Positions 6,436-14,264 of a stretch of DNA of 18,535 bases are shown here, piece by piece. The first letter of the stretch is position 1, and each line of letters opens with the position of its first letter. The position numbers were made by a program, and so were the translations under genes. This stretch comes from Zygnema cylindricum (Eukaryota; Streptophyta; Zygnematophyceae; Zygnematales; Zygnemataceae). The notes beneath the pieces are model-generated. The model searched no databases and was not told the DNA's origin. It worked only from the letters and a program-made list of their open reading frames with translations. The stretch lies in the NCBI GenBank assembly GCA_037447655.1, contig JBBHKE010000562.1:1-18535 (forward strand). Reading direction: 5' to 3'.

Positions 6436-8202
6436 TTATTTGCTAATTAATAGTAAATCATCTGCATACACTGCTATAAATATTATCCTATTTTCACCTT
6501 TTAGAACGTAGATAGAGTGATCACTACTTATCCTTTGAAATCCTAGGCTAGTCCAGGATTCATCAAGCTTTAGATTCCACTGTTTGGGGGCCTGTTTTAG
6601 GTGGTATAGAGATTTTAGCAACTTGCATACTACGTGCTCTTTTCCTAGTTCCACATACTTTTTTGGCTGCAGCATGTAAATGGTCTCTTCTAGTTCTCCA
6701 TGCAAAAAGGCCGTCTTTACATCCATCTGATGTATTTCCATATCTTCTATAGCCGCTAGGGACAGCAAAATCCTAACTGTCGGAAATCTTACAACCAGAG
6801 AAAATGTTTCTTCAAAATCGATTCTTTCCTTTTGATTATACCCCTTTGCCAGAAGTCTGGCCTTGTAACGTTCAATGGTGTTGTCGGGATTTAGCTTCAC
6901 CTTGAATACCCATTTGCTGCCGATCGCTTTTCGGTCCGGAGGAAGGTTCACAAGCTCCCATGTTTGAGCCTCCATGATGGACTTCATTTTGTCGTTTGCT
7001 GCCTCAATCCAGTGATTCCGTTCTGGTGATGAGAAGGCCTCCTGAATGGTCAAAGGCTCCCCTGAGGTTGCCGAGTAGGCAAAGTGAGAACTTGCTTGCA
7101 GGCGACTGCTGGATCTTCTTCCCCCAGGAAATTTTGAGGCTGAGATCGTCGGATGGCGCGCATTGCGCTGATTGCGGTGGTTGCGATCCGTGTGTATTGA
7201 CTGTTGTTGGTCCGGTTGGAACTGAACTTGTGGAGGAACTTGGAGAGAGGTGGACTCCGGAGTCACCACCGGAGAATGATGCATCTGCGAGACAATTTTG
7301 TGCATGCAATCTAAAATGACATATTCTTGTACCTTTTGCTGCTTTTGCTGCTCTGTCATTTTAAATAAGTCTACGGAGTCAAACTCATCCTTTACAATAA
7401 TATTCCGTACTACAATTATTTTCTGCCTCTCAAACACAAAGACTCGATAACCTTTGGAGTGATCGTCATATCCTAACAAAATACCTGGTAGTCCCTTTGG
7501 TTCCATTTTCCATCTATCTATGGACGTATCCAATATAAAGCATTGACTACCAAAGAATTTAAAATGGCTATTATCTAGTTTGATACCTGTCCAAATCTCG
7601 TAAGGAGTAGTGTCTACCGATCTGGATCCTATCCTATTTTTAATATAAACTGCACAATTTAGAGCCTCAGCCCAGAATTTCGGATCCACATTCTTATCTG
7701 CGAGCATCGACCTGGAGCTTTCTGTGAGAGTTCTATTTAGTCTTTCAGACACCCCATTTTGTTCCGGTGAATATGGAACAGTCAATAGATGATTGATACC
7801 TTCTTCAAGTAAAAAGGTTTCAAATTCTTTCGATGTATATTCACCACCATTGTCCGATCTGAGCTGCAAAATAGGTAAATTATAAAGTTTTTCAACCCAT
7901 GCTTTATAGTGTTTGAAGTGGCCAAACACTTCACATTTTTCCTTCATGAAGTAAACTTTTGTAAACCTGGAGAAATCATCCGTGAAGGTGACCATGTATT
8001 TCATCCCCCCGGCAGATGGAACCTTCGCAGGACCAAAAACATCCGAATGAATTTGTTGCAGTAGTTTCATTGACCGATGCTCAGACTCCTTAGGAAATGG
8101 TAATCGGTGGATTTTGCCTAAAGCGCAACCATCACAAGTTTTGACCGGCTCATTTGTGAGTGATACACCCTCTATTTTTCTAGGAATGACCATTTTCTTC
8201 AA
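6436..8202 (-). CDS. Element X pol: integrase and reverse transcriptase (588-aa open frame)
   Basis: Longest frame in the window. Integrase: the CDGC half of the zinc site (Cys23, Cys26), then the catalytic triad Asp54 (IHSDVFGP), Asp117 (LRSDNGGEY) and Glu153 (NGVSERLNRT), with D-35-E spacing. Residues about 215-280 match the copia integrase C-terminal region (FFGSQCF, GILLGYDDHSKGYRVF). A polar linker covers about 285-375. RT starts about 381 and has KWVFKVK, MDVKTAFLHG (Asp494) and LLKSLYHLKQAP, ending at YADDLLLISK (579-588), where the usual YVDD Val is Ala. The start at 8202 is an internal Met; a one-base deletion at about 8225 cuts it from the upstream gene, and TAA 6436-6438 ends it prematurely. 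Confidence 0.92.
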   Translation of the reverse strand: MKKMVIPRKIEGVSLTNEPVKTCDGCALGKIHRLPFPKESEHRSMKLLQQIHSDVFGPAKVPSAGGMKYMVTFTDDFSRFTKVYFMKEKCEVFGHFKHYKAWVEKLYNLPILQLRSDNGGEYTSKEFETFLLEEGINHLLTVPYSPEQNGVSERLNRTLTESSRSMLADKNVDPKFWAEALNCAVYIKNRIGSRSVDTTPYEIWTGIKLDNSHFKFFGSQCFILDTSIDRWKMEPKGLPGILLGYDDHSKGYRVFVFERQKIIVVRNIIVKDEFDSVDLFKMTEQQKQQKVQEYVILDCMHKIVSQMHHSPVVTPESTSLQVPPQVQFQPDQQQSIHTDRNHRNQRNARHPTISASKFPGGRRSSSRLQASSHFAYSATSGEPLTIQEAFSSPERNHWIEAANDKMKSIMEAQTWELVNLPPDRKAIGSKWVFKVKLNPDNTIERYKARLLAKGYNQKERIDFEETFSLVVRFPTVRILLSLAAIEDMEIHQMDVKTAFLHGELEETIYMLQPKKYVELGKEHVVCKLLKSLYHLKQAPKQWNLKLDESWTSLGFQRISSDHSIYVLKGENRIIFIAVYADDLLLISK

Positions 8203-8381
8203 ACTATCATAGTTTACATGGCCTATCTTTTATGCCACAACTCATCTGAGTGCAAAACACCAAAGTACAAAACATCATTTTCCTTTGTATTAGCCATATC
8301 CATGCGATACATCTTGCTACTATCTCTAGTACCTGTAATTGCAACCTTGCCGTTTTTGTTAACAACCTGCCGACCGTTTTT
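8203..8381 (-). pseudogene. Element X pre-integrase segment with the HH half of the integrase zinc site
   Basis: Between the TAA at 8382-8384 and the frameshift at about 8225, the protease frame carries on with KNGKVAITGTR, YRMDMAN and LHSDELWHKR, the standard Gag-pre-integrase segment of copia elements. The next residues (LGHVNYDSLKKM) are found in the frame of the 588-aa ORF, so one base is missing within AGATAGGC. HKRLGH supplies the two His that pair with Cys23 and Cys26 downstream. Another frame over 8207-8395 is open but encodes nothing recognisable. Confidence 0.8.
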
Positions 8382-8822
8382 TTAACTAACCTCAAAGCCT
8401 TTACTCTTTACCAACGACGTAGAAAACAAATTTTTCTTAAAGTCAGGCACAAATAAGACATTGTGAAGAGTCCTTTCAATTGCTTTTCCATCCACATCAA
8501 CTAGCAATGACACATCACCCATTGCACGAGTTTGGACACTCATTACACAAGCATAATAAATATTTTTCTCCGGCGTTGCTTTCAGATTTTTGAGGATCGC
8601 CTTGTTCCAACACATATGGACTGACGCTTCTGTATCCATAATCCATCCAGGGTCCTTTGTGCCTTCCATTGCTGCCGCCATAGCGAATAGATGCGTGTCG
8701 TCCTCCTTAGACAATGTCAGGGTCTCGTCTCGGAATGATGAAGAAGCTAAAAACAATGCATTTCCACGAGGTGTAGGCCTCGTGAATCTTTTGTAAAACT
8801 GACTTTGTTGCCATCCCGGCCT
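8382..8822 (-). pseudogene. Element X aspartic protease region
   Basis: The frame is open from a TAA at 8823-8825 to a TAA at 8382-8384, both in-frame with gag zinc knuckle and integrase zinc region. It contains DPGWIMDTEASVHMC, the copia protease active site (usual form WIIDSGASSH), then MGDVSLLVDVDGK and LHNVLFVPDFKKNLFSTSLV, as expected between protease and pre-integrase. The active-site Gly is replaced by Glu (DTEA), which should abolish activity. The protease normally cuts the Gag-Pol polyprotein within virus-like particles. Confidence 0.85.
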
Positions 8823-8985
8823 TTATAAACCTATATCGTTAGCTTGTTTAAGTTTAGGACAGAATTTGTATCCATGACCTCTCTCACTACAATAAAAACA
8901 TGCATTGTTTGATTGTCTATTTCTACCCTGATTAAACTGTCTGAACTGGGTAAACTGATTACGATGCTAATTAAATTGACCTTTC
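8823..8985 (-). pseudogene. Element X gag C-terminus with CCHC zinc knuckle
   Basis: In the protease frame, 8859-8900 encodes C-x2-C-x4-H-x4-C (CFYCSERGHGYKFC), a nucleic-acid-binding zinc knuckle of Gag nucleocapsid, preceded by a Gln/Asn/Arg/Phe-rich stretch. A TAG at 8967-8969 and a frameshift at about 8981-8987 separate it from the gag core, which is read in another frame; a TAA at 8823-8825 separates it from protease. All four metal ligands are intact. Confidence 0.85.
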
Positions 8986-9514
8986 TTCCAAATTCTGAAT
9001 TAAAAGCCTCTACTTGCTCAACATTGAGGATGTTAGATGTAGCTTCCTCCTCTAATAAAATATTGATCGCTAATTGTAAAGTCCAGCTAGCTTTATCTTT
9101 TTGTTTGAGCATGTCAGATGCTCCTTTCATACTACGAGGGAGACCCCGCATGAGCAATGCTGCCTGTTGAAACTGAGGAAATACCCCACCGGCACAAGCA
9201 TGTGCATCTAGAAGAATACGAAATTTGTTAGAATATTCAACCATTGTACCGCCTGTGTACTTATAGTCCCAAATTTTTCGCGCCAATAGAAGCTCTTCTT
9301 GAACATTAGCCTTTTCATAATCACTTTTAATGGATTTCCAGATATCAATTGCCTTTTTCATTTTTATCCGAGACATAGCTAAGTCCTCAAATATACAAAA
9401 TTTCAAAATAGAATGAGCCTGCGTATTTTTCTTAGACCATGACGAATCAGATTCATCCAACGAACCATCCAATACATCCAAAAGATTGACATTTTCAAAA
9501 TGTGTCTCCACCAT
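8831..9514 (-). CDS. Element X gag core fragment (copia-type Gag, 227-aa open frame)
   Basis: Residues 1-177 are Gag: a helical copia-type capsid region with WKSIKSDYEKANVQEELLLA, then MVEYSNKFRILLDAHACAGG and LLMRGLPRSMK (UBN2/gag-polypeptide family pattern). After about residue 177 (genomic 8984) the frame is shifted, and the remaining 50 residues are a shadow of the zinc-knuckle region. The start Met at 9514 is internal: a one-base deletion at about 9515-9520 disconnects it from the true N-terminus. Gag forms the particle that packages element RNA. Confidence 0.8.
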   Translation of the reverse strand: MVETHFENVNLLDVLDGSLDESDSSWSKKNTQAHSILKFCIFEDLAMSRIKMKKAIDIWKSIKSDYEKANVQEELLLARKIWDYKYTGGTMVEYSNKFRILLDAHACAGGVFPQFQQAALLMRGLPRSMKGASDMLKQKDKASWTLQLAINILLEEEATSNILNVEQVEAFNSEFGRKVNLISIVISLPSSDSLIRVEIDNQTMHVFIVVREVMDTNSVLNLNKLTI

Positions 9515-9636
9515 ATCCGCCAGAAAACATACTTATCCCCGGAAAAGATAGGAATTCTTGATGACAGGCCCATAACGTGTTGTTATGCAACCACCGGTGC
9601 AGGTGGAGGAGCTGCAGTAGTAGTAGAAGTAGACAT
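9515..9636 (-). pseudogene. Element X gag N-terminus, beginning inside LTR C
   Basis: An ATG at 9634-9636 opens MSTSTTTAAPPPAPVVA, a low-complexity Ser/Thr/Pro/Ala leader ending with TAA at 9583-9585. In the same frame the sequence continues through the LTR end and primer-binding site into MGLSSRIPIFSGDKYVFW, the expected Gag opening (FSGxKYxFW). LTRs A and B have GAA (Glu) where C has TAA, and their 19-codon leaders are open to the LTR end without indels. The LTR-encoded start is therefore inferred to be ancestral. The ATG has A at -3. Confidence 0.7.
9565..9577 (-). other. Primer-binding site, initiator tRNA-Met anticodon-arm type
   Basis: On the plus strand CAGGCCCATAACG resembles the anticodon stem-loop of initiator tRNA-Met (CTGGGCCCATAACC in animals). 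It directly abuts the LTR end with no gap. This is the half-tRNA priming used by Drosophila copia, in contrast to 3'-end tRNA priming. Two or three bases differ from the canonical sequence. It also contains an in-frame Gag ATG codon. Confidence 0.8.
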
Positions 9637-9698
9637 GATACACTCTCAGAAGCTATCAAGAATCCTACCAAACAGCTGTTCTTAAGTGCTCACCAATT

Positions 9699-9706
9699 CT
9701 TATATA
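9699..9706 (-). promoter_or_regulatory. TATA box of LTR C (TATATAAG)
   Basis: A minus-strand TATATAAG about 70 nt upstream of the LTR Gag ATG. It is identical in LTR A (1975-1982) and is GTATAAG in LTR B. A start site about 25-30 nt downstream (near 9675) would leave a 5' leader of only about 40 nt. The start site itself is not visible. Confidence 0.65.
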
Positions 9707-9938
9707 AGCATCCAAACCTCACAAAATCTCTATCGAAATATAGAGTAGCATAAACAGTGACAACTCTTAAAGTTTCAGCACAATTGACCCAACAACACTC
9801 AAGATATAATACTCAGAAGTTTCCCAAAAACTGTTTGCAGTTTTACTACTTGGAAGTGTGGATACATAATATGTTTGAGTCCTAAGTCTTATACTTGTGT
9901 TGAATTGGCAATGCCAGTGTACTTGGGAGGTACGTCAA

Positions 9939-10038
9939 ACCACCAAGCTACCACCAATCTGTCAAGCTACCACTAAGCTATCACTAAGCTACCACTGAGT
10001 TACCCACTAAGTTACCACTGAGTTACCCACTAAGTTTA
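9939..10038. repeat. 11-bp CTACCACTAAG-type minisatellite in LTR C
   Basis: Units AAGCTACCACT, AAGCTATCACT and GAGTTACCCACT repeat with slight length changes. The block is present in LTR A (about 2203-2303, nearly identical) and in LTR B (about 2851-2942, with different unit order). No coding frame uses it. Confidence 0.8.
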
Positions 10039-10165
10039 CTAGAATCGTATCTATCGCAATTGCTCTATCTGTACAGAATCACATTAAGAATATCACACGC
10101 TGCGTTGACCGTACGGACCATATCAAATATAATCGTGGTTGTGTTGTCTTGTCTATATTGTACCT

Positions 10166-10345
10166 TCGCTGCTGCGCTGCTCTGCTGGTGCGCTGCTCCG
10201 CTGCTCTGCTGTTGCGCTGCTCTACTGCTGTGCTGCTCTGCTGTATAGCAGCTGCTCTGCTGTATAGCAGCTGGGCTGCTCTTCCGTATAGCAGCTGCTC
10301 TGCTGTATAGCAGCTATATAGTTGCTGCGCTGTTGCGCTGCTCTG
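10166..10345. repeat. CTG-rich tandem tract in LTR C
   Basis: GCTGCTCTGCTG-type repeats, with several GCTGTATAGCAGC units able to pair on themselves. Equivalent to 3065-3295 in LTR B and to 2425-2448 in LTR A. The Cys- and Leu-rich open frames in this tract (10060-10248 plus, 10079-10459 minus) are repeat artefacts. Confidence 0.85.
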
Positions 10346-10372
10346 AGACTTAAAGCTTTCCAAAAGACAACA

Positions 10373-13300
10373 AGGTTGCAATTTTGTTAGCGCTAATAGT
10401 TTGTGTAAGATAGGTAACAATCTTGTTAGCGCTAACATTTTGTGTAAGTTAGGTAACAATTCCTGTTAGCGTTAACAGTTTGTACAAGTAAGGTAACAAT
10501 TCATGTTAGCGCTAATAGTTTGTGTAATTTAGTTAACAATTCTGGTTAGCGTTATCAGTTTGTGTAAATTAGATTAGAATTCTTGTTAGCACTAACAGTT
10601 TGTGTAATTTAGATAACAATTCTTGTTAGCGTTAACAGTTTGTGTAAGTTAGGTAACAATTCCTGTTAGCGCTAATAGTTTTTGTAAGGTAAGTAACAAT
10701 TTGTATTAGCGCTAACAATTTGTGTAATTTTGATAACAATTCTTGTTAGCGCTAATAGTTACTGTAAGTTAGGTAACAATTCCTATTAGCCCTAAAAGTT
10801 TGTGTAAGTTAGATAACAATTCCTGTTAGCGCTAACAGTTTGTGTAATTTAGATAACAATTCTTTTTAGCGCTAAAAATTTGTATAAGTTAAGTGACAAT
10901 TCTTGTTAGCGCTAACAGTTTGTGTAAGTTAGATAACAATTCTGTTAGCGCTAACTGTTTGTGTTATTTAGTTAACAATTCTTGTTAGCGCTAACAGTTT
11001 GTGTAACTTAGGTAACAATTCATGTTAGCACTATCAGTGTGTGTAAGGTAGGTAACAATTCCTATTAGCGCTAACAGTTTGTGTAATTTTGATAACAATT
11101 ATTGTTAGCGCTAACAGTTTTGTAAGTTAGGTAACAATTCTTGTTAGCGCTAACAATTTGTGTAATATAGATAACAATTCTTGTTAACGCTAACAGTTTG
11201 TGTAAGTAAGGTAACAATTCTTGTTAGCGCTAACAGTTTGTGTAATTTTGATAACAATTATTGTTAGCGCTAACAATTTGTGTAATATAGATAACAATTC
11301 TTCTTAGAGCTAAAAGTTTGTGTAAGTTAGGTAACAAAACCTGTTAGCGCTAACAGTTTTTCTAAGTTAGGTATCAATTCTTGTTAGCGCTAATAGTTTG
11401 TGTAATTTAGATAACAATTTTTTTTAGCCCTAACTGTTTGTGTAATTTAGGTAACATTTCGTGAAAGCGCTAACAGTTTGTGTAATTAAGATAACAATTG
11501 TTGTTAGCGCTAACAATTTCTGTAATATAGATAACCATTCTTCTTAGAGCTAAAAGTTTTACTAAGTTTGGTAACAATTCTTGTTAGCGCTAACATTTTG
11601 TGTAAGTTAGATAACAATTCCTGTTATCACTAAGAGTTTGTGTAATTTAGATAACAATTCTTGTAAGGGCTAACAATTTGTGTAAGTTAGGTCACAATTC
11701 TAGTTAGAGCTAACAGAGTGTGTAATATAGATAACAGTTTTTGTTAGCGATAACAGTTTGTGTAACTTAGGTAACAAATCTTGTTAGCGCTAATAGTTTG
11801 TGTAATTTAGATAACAATACTTGTTAGCGCTAACAGTTTGTGTAAGTTAGGTCACAATTCCTTTTAAAGTTAATAGTTTGTGTAATATAGATAACTATTC
11901 TGGTTAGCGCTAAGTTTTTGTGTAAGTAAGATCACAGTTCCTATTAGCAATAACAGTTTGTGTAATCTAGGTAACAATTCCTGTTAGCGCTAACAGTTTG
12001 TGTAAGTTAGATCACAGTTCCTGTTAGCGCTATTAGTTTGTGTAAGGTAGGTTATAATTCTTGTTAGCGCTAACAGTTTGTGTAAGTTAGGTAACAATTC
12101 TTGTTAGTGCTAACAGTTTGTGTAAGTAAGGTAACATTTCTGTTAGCGTTAACAGTTTGTGTAAGGTAGGTAACAATTCTTGTTAGCGCTAACAGTCTGT
12201 GTAATTTTGATAACAATTCTTGTAAGCGCTAACAGATTGTGTAATTTAGATAACAATTCCTGTTAGCGTTAACAATTTGTGTAAGTAAGGTAACAATTCT
12301 TGTTAGTGCAAACAGTTTGTGTAACTTAGATAACAATTCTTATTAGCGCTAACAGGTTGTGTAAATTAGGTAACAATTTCTATTAGCAGTAACAATTTGT
12401 GTTATTTGGATAACAATTTCAGTAAGCACTAACGGTTTGTGTAATTTAGATAACAATTCTTGTTAGCTTCATAATTTTGTGTAAGTTAGGTAACAATTCC
12501 TGTTAGCGCTAACAGTTTATGTAATTTAGATAACAATTATTAAGAGCGCTACCAGTTTGTATAAGTTAGATAACAATTCGTGTTAGCGCTAACAGTTTGT
12601 GTAATATAGATAACAATTCTTGTTAGCGCTAACAGTTTGTGTAACTTAGGTAACAATTCCTGTTAGCGCTAATAGTTTTTGTAAAGTAAGTAACAATTTG
12701 TATTAGCGCTAACAATTTGTGTAATTTTGATAACAATTCTTGTTAGCGCTAATAGTTTCTGTAAGTTAGGTAACAATTCTTATTAGCCTTAAAAGTTTGT
12801 GTAAGTTAGATAACAATTCCTGTTAGCGCTAACTGTTTGTGTAATTTAGATAACAATTCTTGTTAGCGCTAACAGTTTGTGTAACTTAGGTAACAATTCA
12901 TATTAGCACTAACAGTTTGTGTAATTTAGATAACAATTCTTGTTAGCGCTAACAGTTTTTGTAAGTTTGGTAACATTTCCTCTTAGCGCTAACAGTTTGT
13001 GTAATTTTGATAACAATTCTTGTTGGCGCTAACAGTTTCTGTAAGTTAGGTAACAACTCCTGTTAGCACTAAAAGTTTGGGTAATTTAGAAAACAATTCT
13101 TGTTAGCGCTAACAGTTTGTGTAAGTTAGGTAACAATTCTTGTTAGCGCTAACTGTTTGTGTAATTTAGATAACAATTCTTGTTAGCGCTAACAATTTGT
13201 GTAAGTTAGGTCACAATTCTTGTTAGAGGTAACAGAGTGTGTGAGTTAAGTCACAATTCTTGTTGACGCTAACAGTTTGTGTAATTTAGATAACAATTCT

Positions 13301-14253
13301 TGTTAGCGCTAATAGTTTGTGTAATATCGATTACAATTATTGTTAGCGATAACATTTTGTGTAACTTAGGTAACAATTCTTGTTAGCGCTAACAGTTTGT
13401 GTAATTTAGATAACAATTCTTGTTAGCGCTAACAGTTTGTGTAATATAGATAACAATTATTGTTAGCGCTAACAGTTTGTGTAACTTAGGTAACAATTCC
13501 TGTTAGCGCTTACAGTTTGTGTAATTTAGATAGCAATACTTGTTAGCGCTAACAGTTTGTGTAAGTTAGGTAACGATTGTTGTTAGCGCTAACAGAGTGT
13601 GTGAGTTAGGTCACAATTCTTGTTGAAGCTAACAGTTTGTGTAAGTAGGGTAACATTTCTGTTAGCGTTAAGAGTTTGTGTAAGTTAGGTAACAATTCTT
13701 GTTAGCGCTAACAGTTTTTGTAATTTTGATAACAATTTTTGTAAGCACTAACAAATTGTGTAATTTAGATAACAATTCTTGTTGGCGCTAACAGTGTGTG
13801 TAAGTTAGGTCACAATTCGTGTTAGCGCTAACAGTTTGTGTAAAATAGATTATATTTTTTGTTAGCGCTAACTGTTTGTGTAACTTAGGTAACAATTCAT
13901 GTTAGCGCTAACAGTTTTTTTAAGGTAGGTAACAATTTGTATTAGCGTTAACAATTTGTGTAATTTTGATAACAATTCTTGTTAGCGCTAATAATTTCTG
14001 TAAGTTAGGTAACAATTCCTGTTAGCGCTAACAATTTGTGTAACTTTGATAACAATGCTTGTTAGCGCTAGTAGTTTGTGTAAGTTAGGTAACAATTCCT
14101 TTTAGCGCTAACAATTTGTGTAACTTAGGTAACAATTCTTGTTAGCGCAAGCAGTTTGTGTAAAGTAGGTTATAATTCCTGTTAGTGCTAACAATTTGTG
14201 TAAGTAAGGTAATTTTTCGGTTAGCGTTAACAGTTTGCTTAAGTTAGGTAAAA
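10373..14253 (+). repeat. Satellite array 2: about 97 tandem 40-bp units (GTTAGCGCTAAC subfamily)
   Basis: Same unit framework and orientation as array 1, but the core is the perfect palindrome GTTAGCGCTAAC (array 1 has GTTATCGCTAAC). Many units read TTAGATAAC instead of TTAGGTAAC. A run of marked variant units (GTAAGGTAAG, TTGTATTAGCG, TAATTTTGATAAC, CCTAAAAG) at about 10680-10830 recurs in the same order at about 12680-12830, and partly at about 13915-14030, showing block duplication. No gene is present. Its left edge abuts LTR C with no target-site duplication. Confidence 0.95.
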
Positions 14254-14264
14254 TTGTTTCCTAA
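14244..14264. other. Orientation switch between satellite arrays 2 and 3
   Basis: TTAGG (14244-14248) and CCTAA (14260-14264) flank the switch point. Left of it every unit reads TTAGGTAACAATT; right of it every unit reads AATTGTTACCTAA. Subfamily also changes here, from GTTAGCGCTAAC to GTTAGCGATAAC. It is a head-to-head junction with no unrelated spacer. Confidence 0.9.

Larger units (their letters stand above)
1854..10372 (-). mobile_element. Element X: near full-length Ty1/copia LTR retrotransposon, decayed, carrying nested element Y
   Basis: Minus-strand order is LTR C (9578-10372), primer-binding site (9565-9577), gag, protease, integrase, reverse transcriptase, RNase H, 3' untranslated region, PPT (2477-2487) and LTR A (1854-2476). 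Integrase before RT defines the copia superfamily. Both LTRs begin TGTTGT and end ACAACA on the minus strand. LTRs A and C agree closely, including long identical stretches in the pyrimidine repeat and the region around 2303-2400 / 10037-10137; LTR B differs, so A and C belong together. Without the 2.8-kb insertion Y, X would be about 5.7 kb, a normal copia length. The outer flanks show no target-site duplication (ATCCT on the left, AGGTT on the right). Confidence 0.9.
9578..10372 (-). repeat. LTR C: 5' LTR of element X (795 bp)
   Basis: Plus-strand edges are TGTTGTTATG and GACAACA; the primer-binding site lies immediately inside. It contains the minus-strand TATA box, the Gag ATG, an 11-bp repeat block (9939-10038) and the CTG-rich tract (10166-10345). 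U3 is very long (about 690 bp), and R plus U5 is about 100 bp if transcription starts 25-30 nt after the TATA box. Its outer edge abuts satellite array 2. Confidence 0.92.

Noticed and set aside
6433-6438. TAA immediately followed by ATG in pol, as a possible stop-restart or readthrough signal
   Set aside because: Element Y has a Ser codon at this position, so TAA is a single-base nonsense change in X; the ATG is an ordinary internal Met present in both copies.
8207-8395. 62-aa minus-strand frame between protease and integrase
   Set aside because: It begins at a TTG in a shifted frame. The pre-integrase protein is readable in the neighbouring frame, interrupted by one stop and one frameshift.
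10060-10459. Cys/Leu-rich open frames on both strands near LTR C
   Set aside because: They translate the CTG-rich tract and adjoining LTR sequence; both strands are open because of the repeat composition.
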